This document shows positions 24,020 to 35,100 of a stretch of 64,000 nucleotides of DNA, in pieces (the stretch's first letter is position 1; every line of letters starts with the position of its first letter). Made by a program: the position numbers and the translations under genes. This stretch comes from Psettodes erumei. Lineage: Eukaryota; Chordata; Actinopteri; Pleuronectiformes; Psettodidae. Location: NCBI GenBank assembly GCA_016785225.1, contig JAFBJZ010000879.1, positions 620,501-684,500 on the forward strand, read 5' to 3'. The notes under the pieces were generated by a model. It had not been told where the DNA came from. It ran no database searches and was given only the letters and a program-made list of their open reading frames with translations.

Positions 24020-27000
24020 ATGGATATGGCTTGGTTTTTGTGTCTCTGTGTGTTTTTGGCAGTGGCTTTTCTAGCAGTACATTTAAAGTGCCGAGTGCCC
24101 CCGCATGGGCCCCAGGAGCCCCCCAGCCTCCCAGCGCTCCCCTTGATTGGCAGTCTTCTGAGTTTAAGAAGCCCGCACTCTCCTCATGTTCTTTTCAAAG
24201 AACTACAGGGGAAGTACGGACAGACCTATTCTCTGATGATGGGCTCCCACAGTGTCATCATTGTCAACCAACATAAGCATGCCAAAGAAGTCCTGCTGAA
24301 GAAGGGGAAGAACTTTGCAGGAAGACCCAGGACTGTGGGTATATATCTTCGTTGTTTTCTTCTCAGCAGTAGTTACCATTGATGTTTTTTTTTCCCTTTT
24401 CCATTCCTATCATGTGTGATGAAGGTTACCACAGACGTTTTGACTAGAGATGGGAAAGACATTGCATTTGGAGATTACAGTGCCACCTGGAGGTTCCACA
24501 GGAAAATAGTCCATGGAGCTCTGTGCTCATTTGGAGAGGGTTCTTCCTCCATTGAGAAGATCAGTGAGTATACTTTCACTTACAAACAGTATATGTTCGA
24601 GCCCTGACAATAATAATACTACTACTTATAAAAGGTCTACTCCCTCTTGGATTTAACCAGCAGGATTCCTTTAGTTTCAAATTGTAATAGGTGTGTGGAG
24701 TGTTACAGTTTAAAATAGAAGCCAGACAATGTTCTGTATTGTTCTTATTTTCAACAATTTACATGTTAAGGTACGTACATTCAGATGTGTTAGTCCCTTC
24801 CTCAATATTTTCTGAATTCTTTGTTTGGTATGTGGCTTTCAGTTCCAAGCCAAATGATTTTTGTCTTTAAAAACGCCAACAAATATAAAGTTTTAACTTT
24901 GACAGTTGACAAAAGTTGATAAGAAGATTAATCCACATTTAGCAGCAGGACAGTTTGTGTGGGACTAATCAAACTAAACTACTGTGTGTGCATTCATGTT
25001 TTGTTTTTTTTTAATTGGTTTTACGATTTTGGTTTTAGGACATTCATTAATGGCACAGAGCATTACCATCATCTGATGAACATACAATGAGTGAGCATTT
25101 CAGTAAGATTTTTAGAGATAAATTATTGTCAGTAAGTGAAGATGGTGTGTCCCCTGTGTCCTGCCTTAGTCTGTGTCGAGGCCCAGTCTTTGTGCTCCAT
25201 CTTGTCTGAGGCAGCAGCTGCTGGACATGCCCTGGATCTGTCCCCTGAACTGACTCGGGCCGTCACCAATGTCATCTGTTCACTCTGCTTCAACTCATCC
25301 TACCGGCGTGAAGACCCAGAGTTTGAGGCCATGCTGAACTACAGCCAGGGCATCGTGGACACTGTTGCAAAGGACAGCCTGGTGGACATCTTCCCCTGGT
25401 TACAGGTGGACAACTCTGACACTCAGATGAAAAACTATTATAGCATTTGGAACATAATTACAGATGCATCATTTTTTTAATCATAGGTGGGTTTTATCAG
25501 TATGAGTCAAACTTGAATACTGTGGATGTTTGCTGTGTGCTTGTAAAACTTAGCTTCTGTCTTAATGTCGACTTATGTAAAATAGAGTGCCATGTAGAAA
25601 CTAGGCAGACGTGAGGAGAGAAAATGACAACAGACATACACATTGTCAAATACACAATACACATTTGAATTTTTTTATATTGTTGAATTCTCCCTCTCTG
25701 TGTTTTTGTAGTCCACTTTACTGCTGTTGAGGGACTAATAAAGGAATATCTCATCTTATTTATGTTACATACTGTACACCAACTGTGTACTTTACCATAA
25801 CAGATAAATAAAGTGTAATTAGTGTCGCTCTCCTTTTCTGTTGCAGATTTTTCCCAACGCAGACCTGCGTCTTCTAAAGCAGTGTGTTTCAGTCAGAGAC
25901 AAACTTCTACAGAAGAAATATGATGAACACAAGGTACAGTTTTGCTTTTCCAAAAATGTTTTGTGCCCTGTGCTGTACTAATGATGGAGAGACTAGTGAC
26001 TGGTGATGTAGAGAAGAATTAAGGGTGATACACTACAGCTGGCCTGAAATAAGTAACTAGAAATTAATTCTAGTGTAACATTTGTCAGTGACTGTAGGAA
26101 AACTGGAGACATGTTCAGTTAATGCAATTTCTTATAACTAAACTGTCTTTCTGTGTACTGCATATCACAGGTTAGCATACTGTACAATTCAACAAATGTT
26201 GAGGATAAGGTTTTCAATAAATAAGATTTACTTAGGATTAAATGCTCAGTTCATTCAGCTCCCTGCGCACCCCGCTCTCTCTCTCCCTCTCTCACAGACT
26301 GCTGCCACAAATTGCTCCCTGGTCTGTTGGAAACACTGAAATGGGTCTCTTCAGTATGGGCAATTTAGGTTTTAGCAGTTTTTTTCATGGAAGTTTTCTA
26401 TAGTAATTGCTGTCCTGTATCATATCTATCACCTACTTTCTTTCTTCAAAACTCAGATAAAAGAGTGAATATTGTATTATTATCATGATTTTCTCCATTA
26501 GTAGTAAGAAAGTTGGTCCCTTTACAGGTACTATCAAATGACATTTTTGTTATCCATCATACTCCCTGATAAATTAGGTATGGAGACCTGTAGAATAGCC
26601 CACAAGTATTACCATCGGTTCTTTGTCACATTTCACAAAATTTTGTATGGATCAGTTCAAAAGGGCAGTTTGAGAGAATATACTAACAGACAGTCAGAGT
26701 GGTGGAAACCAATCCAACTCCTGTCCTGGAACTCCGTTCACCTCTGCTCAAAAATCAAATAGCATCTTATCTAGCTGTTGTAGGCAGAAACAGAATGAGC
26801 CACATCACAAACATTTGTGGTATTTAATATAAAGACCTTCATCCTTAGTAAGCCAGCTAAACAATAAAATTGACAAGTAAGCAAACAAACAAACAATGAT
26901 TCCTTTACTTACCACAGGTTTGCTCCAAATGATTGTTATGGTGATATATACTGATGCTGACATAGTTGACTGTAGGAATCATTCCAAGTCCAACTATCTG

Positions 27001-27023
27001 CCAAATGTAAACCCGATGAAATA

Positions 27024-27065
<42 letters not shown>

Positions 27066-30000
27066 GTGTGCATATGTGTGTATTGTACAATGATACGGTG
27101 CCCCCTCCCAGGCAGATTACAGTGACCATGTGCAGAGAGACCTGCTAGACGCTCTGCTGAGAGCCAAACGCAGCGCAGAGAACAACAACACAGCGGAGGT
27201 CAGCACCGAGCCTGTGGGCCTAAGTGAAGACCACCTTCTCATGACTGTGGGTGACATCTTTGGAGCCGGTGTGGAAACCACCACAACTGTGCTCAAATGG
27301 GCCATCACCTACCTCATCCATCACCCACAGGTAAGGCTAGAACAGCAGCAGGGTGTATGAGAGGCAATGGGTTGCAAAGGATTTTTGTCCAAACACCCAA
27401 CCAAAAGTTGTTGTTCCTTTTTCAGGATGCGTTCATTTATTTAATTCTGATGCTGACTTTAATGTAGCCATCTATCCATCTTGTATGGCTTAGTAAACAC
27501 CTGAGTTACACCTGAGGCAGACTTCTGCTGTTTTCTGTTTTCTCACCTACAAGCTTTTGTACTACACTTTACAAATGTAGCAGTACAAGAAGCCAGTCTG
27601 AAAGGTACCTTAAGCTGCAGTTCCTATGGAATCCACAAGATGCTACTGTGATTCTATTGAAACTGAACAGCATTTTAAAATATATTATCATTTCCACATT
27701 TGAGACTCTCAATAGTTGATGTCAGTTATCTGATTGACATCTCTGTCAGTCAGTCAGCCATTGTGGCTGCTATCTCAAAATCCTGGTGTACAATAATCTG
27801 GACTTCAGACCACCTCTTCAGAGACTTGTGGGTGATATCACAGATGCTACATCCTCCGCAGTGTTACAGAAAATTGTCTGTGGTGTTGTAGCTCATGGAA
27901 GTGATCAGTTCAAGCTACTATAAAAATGCTATTAAACTCCGTGGCTTCGGGATACAGCTGCAGTAAACACTGTCCTGATGGGTGGATACTGTCAACACGA
28001 ACCTTTGTTATATGTAACACCCCTTTACTGCCAACTATCCAACAAATAGTTGAACATTTTTTAAGGTGTACAATTCATACAAAACCAAGACCTGTGAAAA
28101 TTCCATGGCTTTGGGAAACCTAAACCTAAACCTTGAAAGACAAAACACACATTCATTAAGGTAAAGCGGCTCTTTGTGCAGAATATGCATCCTCCTGACA
28201 GTGATGGTGTGGGTGTTTAGGTGCAGAGGCGTATCCAAGCGGAGCTGGACAGTAAGCTGAGCAGTGGGCGGCCTCCCCAGCTCAGTGATAGAGGCAGTCT
28301 GCCTTACCTGGAGGCCACCATCAGGGAGGTGCTACGGATCCGCCCTGTGGCCCCTCTGCTCATTCCTCACGTAGCCCTCAGTGACACCAGGTACACAGCA
28401 CACTGCAGCAGGAGCCATCCACCTCTGACATGATGCAAACCATGCAACTGATCAATGTTAGGAAATGTTACTTTTAAAAATAACTAACTCAACATTATTA
28501 CATTACAAAATTACTGCCATTAAAAGTAACTTGTTATATTACAGCATTTCCTTCTGAGAAAAGTAGCAAGTTAGCATGTAGCATGTTATTTAATTCAAGA
28601 TCTTCTTTAACTATGCTGACTCTTTCATCATCACACAGCCAAGTCTGACACATAATCTGCAAATCTTTACAAATCCTTTAAATCACAAAATATGTCTCAT
28701 TCACCACTACAGCTCTTGATTAAAGCCTTAGAGTAAAAACTGTAAAAGTGGCTAGACGTCTCAAACATATACCCATACACAAGTTATAACACTACTTATA
28801 GGAATTTCAGGCACTGTTCGCTCCTTGTTACATGTCATAGGAAATTTACTGATAATTTTACAGAAAGCAATGACCATGTAGCCTGCTAAAGATTGTTAAT
28901 CTCCCGTGGAGTGACTATACTTGTGGCAAAAAGGTGCAGGAATAGACTGTTAAAAATAATAATGAATTACATTTTTGAAAATAAAACTAAACACCTGAGT
29001 ACTTAAATTGGTCCTAATGCGTTAGGTTACTCATCACATCAGAAAACTTCAAAGTCCAAAGTGTTACTTTATAACATATTACCCCCCAACACTGATTATT
29101 CATGGTCTGATTTTGCTCATGACTCATCTGTACAAGTCTGTCATATGCGTAGAGCCATTCGGTCTGAGAGAGCACAGTTCCTCCAAGTTCTTCCTCTGCT
29201 CCTGTGTTGTTCTGTAGCATCGGGGACTTCACTGTGAGGAAAGGAACTCGAGTCATCATCAACCTGTGGTCTTTGCATCATGACGAGAAGGAATGGAAAA
29301 ACCCAGAACTCTTTGACCCTGGTGAGGAGAAATATCTGTGCACTGTGTTATATTTCTAAATTGATTATAACCAAAGATGAATTAAGATTAATGAAAATAA
29401 AAATTTTCATTACTGTTACAAATGTCTAGAGTCTAATAATGCACAGCGATACAGAGAGGGAAATTTCATTTGTGTCTCTCACAATACTGAAAAATAACAG
29501 CAACAGCAACATGTATTTCCCAAATAAATCTTCATAATTACTAGAGATGATCCAGACATCACCTAATGGAGTTGCTTCTCTGGAGATTCAAGTTGATGTT
29601 CCGATGCCTTTCATCTCCATCATATTGGGATGAAGGCTGAAGGATGAAGGATACCTCAAATCTGGGTGAAAATGCATATTAATGAAAAACAAAAACAAAA
29701 ATTATATTCATCTCAGAAGAAAAAAATCACTGAACTGGCGTTTTTGAGAGTACTATTACTTGATTCTTGCACAGTTAAACTGAGAGTCATTACAGGTTTT
29801 GTCTCATAAAAGTGTTGTTATAAAAGTGAACCTGAACTTTTTCACACATGTAATCTAAATATGAGCAGCTCAGCTCCAAGACCATCAGCACTGCTGTTGG
29901 TGTAATCAGTTATGAGGTTTGTACTGTAACTTGTGCGTGTTGATTCAGATCCTCTGTTCTTCCTCAAAAGGTCGGTTCTTGAACAGCGAAGGTACGGGTC

Positions 30001-30251
30001 TGATCATCCCATCGTCCAGCTACTTGCCTTTCGGTGCTGGGGTCAGGGTGTGTCTCGGTGAGGCCTTGGCCAAGATGGAGCTCTTCCTGTTCCTCGCCTG
30101 GATTCTGCAGCACTTCACTCTCACCGTCCCAGTGGGTCACTCATTGCCCAATCTGGAGGGCAAATTTGGTGTGGTGCTCCAGCCAGCCAAGTATGAGGTG
30201 TGCACCATGCCCAGACCAGGTTTGGAGAAAAACAACTGCCAGGCAAATTGA
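24020..30251 (+). CDS. cyp17a1: Steroid 17-alpha-hydroxylase/17,20-lyase (cytochrome P450 17A1)
   Basis: Microsomal P450 that 17-hydroxylates pregnenolone and progesterone and cleaves the side chain to give androgen precursors (family knowledge). Eight exons join in frame: 24020-24334, 24425-24563, 25170-25405, 25847-25933, 27112-27330, 28221-28390, 29218-29321, 29971-30251, giving 516 residues, the usual teleost length. The start ATG at 24020 (MDMAWFLCL) is followed by a hydrophobic membrane anchor and the proline-rich hinge PPSLPALPLIGSL. Further landmarks are FAGRPRTV, the I-helix GAGVETTTTV, the K-helix EVLR (ExxR), and the haem loop FGAGVRVCLGEA with the ligand Cys. All splice sites are GT-AG. 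It is called cyp17a1 rather than cyp17a2 because of the borcs7/nt5c2 neighbours and close match to a1 sequences. No defect was seen. Confidence 0.95.
25934..27111 (+). other. cyp17a1 intron 4, mostly unassigned
   Basis: Contains a CT-rich stretch near 26275-26300 and a TG microsatellite before the next exon. No transposon family recognised. Confidence 0.4.
27026..27083. repeat. (TG)n microsatellite
   Basis: TG run ending about 30 bp before the acceptor of cyp17a1 exon 5, so it lies where the branch point and polypyrimidine tract would be expected. Confidence 0.95.
28453..29094. mobile_element. Non-autonomous hAT-like element
   Basis: The left end reads CAATGTTAGGAAATGTTACTTT. The right end, reverse-complemented, reads CAGTGTTGGGGGGTAATA. 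Both resemble the CAGTGTTGGG...TAACGCGTTA terminal repeats common in fish hAT elements. There is no transposase ORF in the 642 bp, and no clear 8-bp target duplication. It lies in the cyp17a1 intron between exons 6 and 7. Confidence 0.5.
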
Positions 30252-31240
30252 GAATGGCTCCATTTTCTCCACAGCAGTTGTTCTCAGTTGGGACCCGAGG
30301 GTCTGTGGGGCCACATGTACGTCGTCAGGGAGGAGATCAAGCATGCAGTTATGAACTGACATATAACATCTCTTTGTTTGCACAACATTTATTATTATTT
30401 CTTAACAATGTAACATAGTGTCAACCAACAGTACCCAACGTTATTTATGAACACCTTTTTATGATATGTTATGTATACGTGAAATAGGCAAGGTGAGGGC
30501 ATACATATCACTAGTTAATATTTAACAAGAGACACTTTTCTCTGGCCATGGTCATTCATAAAGCTGCCGCAGTCTTTGATGCAAAGACTAAATATATTGA
30601 TTCTGCAGGTAAGAGTCATTTAACAGGTGTTCATTGAGCAGCAGTGGGAAAAAATATCAATTCATCTTTATTTTTTCCCACTGTGCCCAGTTGTTGACAT
30701 ATATTTTCCTTAGACCTATGATAAGGAAATGTTAAGAGCATATGTTAAAAGAGCCTGTCACACCATGCCTGGATTTGGAGAACTATATTTTTTCATAAGC
30801 ATAAACTAAACAATAGTTTCACCACATACTCTAACAAATGAATCTCATCACTACAATAGATTAAGGGGACACAAAGTAACACTCAGATGCAGCTATTTTA
30901 AATGAACATGCTGGTGAAGTGTCTATGACTGAAACAGTTGATCTTTTTTCAGTAAACCTTCAGTCTGCAAAGTCCTTTTTCTAGTGGTTTCAGCCCATGG
31001 ACATCTTTTGGAATTAAGTCATGTCAATTTATAAATTAGATTTTTTTTTGTCTTTGTTTGTAAAGTCTGAGACTCTCTGAATGCATCCAAGAGCATAACT
31101 GATGTGTGGAATACTGTTGTCTTCAGATCAGCTGTAACTGTTATTTAGTTTCAGAGGGTAAAATGGAATCTTAACAAACACAGGCTGCCCCAGAATAAAG
31201 GCTTGGTTAAAGACACTGAAGTTGGAATTACCTGTACTTT
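30252..31240. other. cyp17a1 3' flank, nothing recognised
   Basis: Probably includes the cyp17a1 3' UTR. An AATAAA occurs near 31194 but its use is uncertain. Confidence 0.35.
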
Positions 31241-31244
31241 AATA

Positions 31245-31480
31245 GCAGTAGTGGAAGGAGTACTCAGATTCTTCAATTAAGTAGATGTACTACACCCACA
31301 ATATTAAAATAGTTCATTACAAGTCCTACATTCAAAATGACTTCACTTGAGTACAAAAATATGATATAAAAATGAATCAGCAAATGTTCCAAAGATATTG
31401 AAATAAACAAACTCCATATGCCACATTCCCTTGATTGATACAATGTTCTTGCACTTACTTTTAATGAGGGTACTTTATAT
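31245..31480 (+). repeat. Degenerate interspersed repeat
   Basis: The string 'agtagtggaaggagtactcagattctt...ttaagtag...cattacaagtcctacattcaaaa' resembles a very common fish repeat beginning 'agtggaagaagtattcagatcc' that is usually classed with non-autonomous DNA transposons. There is no coding capacity. Confidence 0.5.
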
Positions 31481-32145
31481 AAAGTTAGGTACTTCACAGA
31501 TGATGGGAGAGCAGAGAAGAGTTCTGGTACACACATTTCTGCTTGGAGTTTTGGTGAAATTATTCATTTAATAAACCTCTTTGTGTCCCAAATCTTTATT
31601 TACATGAAAAAAATTTTAAGAGGAAAGGTCTCTGTGGTGGAACTGCATACAGCTCTGAGACACATCACAAAGGGCCGCAAATGCACACTGCTTACAAAGG
31701 TAAGGGATCACAAGTCTTAAAGTCTGGAAACCACTAAGTTTAAATTTGTAATGCATTATACATTCCATCACTCTGAAAAAGCTCAGATGGTGCATTGAAA
31801 ATGTCAATGTAAAATGTCAATTCAAACACAGCAATCATCACAGTCATTTCTTACTATTCTACTGCTCTGAGTTAATGACTGAATTTTTTTTTTTAAATTC
31901 AGTAACTGATTCTAATTGAATCTGCTTTGTTTCCTTTAATCTGGTTTTGAGTTCCCAGGGGGCTGGGAAACATAAAGCCTGCCCCCCTGCACTTGTCCCT
32001 TGATTGTAATAGGCTGAACTCGGTAATGGAAATTATCCCATGCGAGCGACTCTTGGGCTCAGACAGACTGGGACCGTCTCCATTCAGTAGCGGAGCGTGC
32101 GAGGCCACAGCAGCAGTGACAGACGCTTCTGTTAACACCGACAAC

Positions 32146-35100
32146 ATGCCGCGCTCCTTCTTAGTAAAGACACATCTGAGCAGCAAGAGAGCAGGCCACA
32201 GAAGACTGAGGACTCAGACTGGTAAGATGGTAAGACTGTGAGTCTGGTTGAAGATAAAAAAAAATATTATAAATATGCGATAATTATTTAAGTAGCCTAA
32301 AGTACTTAAAGGGGATATATGAGAACAGGAGGTAACCTAGAGTTAACATAAAGTAGAACATTCATTACTCATGCAGTAATGAATGTCAAAGTTTCCCCCG
32401 TTTGTGATGTTAATGTGATGTGATTTTAATAATAAATGAAATAGTTTATATCTCATATATAGCAGCAGTTTTTTCCTGTTGTCCTCACAGTCATTACTGA
32501 TGTTTTGAGATGAAGCAAACTTTTGCGCAAACTTTAAAGACTTTGTAATAGTCCTGTATTTCTTACGCTGTATTTCAGCTCCTTCAATTGTTTTGTAATT
32601 CTGTCTAAAATGAATAGAAATGGTACATTTGTCTGGCCTCAAACAAAAAATTGAGTTTTGTGTTTAGCAGGTGCAAGATTCCTCCCAAGAGTTTAAGCAT
32701 TGTCTCCAGGTCCTCAAGAGACCTGAAGGCTCCATTAAGTGACCTCGAGAGCCTGTGTGTATTGCGACCTTCAAGGCTCCAACAGACAAATCCCTCCCTC
32801 AACCTTTGTATTGGTTCCAGTTCAACTTTTAAAGAAAGCTTGAGCCCCCCACCCCTGCCCCACTGCACTGAACCTCTTTTACCATTGGAGAAGAACAGAG
32901 GAGGAAGTGCTGCTAATAAGACAGAAATCACACTCGGTTTGAAGAAAGCTAATGATGTAAGCTCCTCAACTTCATAGGTGTGTAAAAACTCTTCTTCGAT
33001 TTATGAATCTTTTGAGAGGAGATTAGAATTTGGTTTAAAAAAAGCATTCTCTTCTACAAAAAACATTCATGACCAAATAGTCAACAGGTGATGAAGTTTG
33101 CAATTCGTAATGGACAAACTGATACCAAAACAACAATACTACACTACTAACTGTTGCTAAAGTCTCATTGAGATTAAAAAAGACACCTGGCCAAGAAGGC
33201 AGTTTAAAACAGTTAAAAGTTACAAAATAGTCAAATAAATAGAACACACCAAAAAATTACCACAGGATAGATGAGCTAACTGGAGCAGCTACACTGCTAT
33301 GCTGCTCTTCAGGTTTGACTTGAATTCCCCAATCATGATTTGCTGCGGCAGTTTAAAATCCTTTTTCAAATTATTCCAGGTCATTGGGGCTGTGCATTTA
33401 AAAGCTTTTCTGCCCAGTTCAGTTCTTACTCTTGGGACTTGCATTTGTAGAGTGTCTTTTGAAAGAACATGTTAGGAATTTTCTCATTTACATACTGTAG
33501 TATGTATGTGTGTGTGTGAGAGAGAGAGAGTGGGGCAGGTAGGGAGATAAATGAACTGAACGATCCGCTGCATTTTTAAATGGTATTTAAAAAATATTCT
33601 ATTGGCTTTGTTTTGCTCTAAACTTAGTGCTTTGGGGCTGTGGTCTGATCAGATCTGATGGTTGCCTGGCAACATGAGCAAATACAGAAATCTCTTCTGT
33701 GGGGCTTTGTCCAGAAAGGTGTGTTCATATGGGACCTATCGCTCGTGGTCAGAAACTCATTAAAAAAACAAGTTGTTTGAAGACTAAATTCAGGTTAAGG
33801 TGAAGGCAATGTGAGTTTGGATGAATATGTATTTACTCTTTTGAGTTTATGTAGACACTGCCACTTTATATTACAGTTTCAGTGATTATGGGATTAATGT
33901 ACACATTATTTTTCCTCTGTGCTGTGCAAGTTTGAGTGTTATCCCCTATCTATATATTTGTCTGGCATAAAGAAAAAGTGAATATCATGATGTTTCATGA
34001 TGCAAACAGACATATTATCAAAACTGTGTCCCAAGTAATGGTTGAATATCTTAAAATGTCCATTACATGGACTTTTAGTAAATGTACACCTGGGGTTGGG
34101 GTCACCACATGGGGCGACAGCATGTCAGGAATGCAAAAAAACCCCCAAAACAAAACATTTGTACTTAAAATTAAGTTTGTTTTTCAGACAATACTCCAGT
34201 CTTTGCATTTTTTTCCTTGTGAAAACAGTCCACTCAAGTTGAGAGCAGATGGAAAAAAACCACTTCTAATGACAAGTCATAAACAAAAGAGATTTAGAGC
34301 CATTTTAATCTGGATATTTACATATGTAATCCATGAATATGTGCATATGCATAAAGTATATTCCTTGAATGAAGCCTGATATGTTGAAGCTTTACAAATT
34401 TAATGAGTATACCCTTGAGTCACAAGGTTGTATAAATTCTACAAAACATTTACATAACAGAAAAACATATTTGTTTTACAGTGGGAGTGAGGAAGTATTT
34501 TGACAGTGAAGAAATTTTGGCTGGTTTTTCCTTTCTTAAACTGCTCCTTTTGTAGGGTTGAGCCTTGGCTTAAGGTTTGAGGTTTAGCTAAGTGTTGGGT
34601 TTGGGCACTGAAGTTTAGAGATTAGAGTAAGGAGCAATGGACTGTATTATGTCAGTAAGAGCCATCACAAAGATAGAAACACTAAGATGTCTGTGTGTGT
34701 GTGTATGTTCCACAGAGGACACCAGCAGCACCCATGAGGACAACATTCCCCTTCACCATCATCGCCCAGCAACAAGCCCACGACTGCTGCATAGAGCCCA
34801 ATGTCTCTCCTCCTGTACTCATTCTCTCAAAGCAGCCAAATTACATTTTCTATCTTCTCAAAACAACTCCCCCTGCTCCTTTTCAAGCCCCTCTTTGGAG
34901 GCTTATGGCAGGAGCCCTGCAGAAGTCTGTAACACAGCAGAGCCCTGTTCCAAAGTCCAGTGTGTCACAGGAGACCACAGGAGGAGCGAGAGCCTCATCC
35001 CTCAATCCCTCCCTCTCCAGCTGTCTTTGCAGGCATCAGAAGCAGCCAGGAGAGGTTTGAGTGTTTGGACTGTCATAAGGAGTACTTGAGCTTCTCAGGC

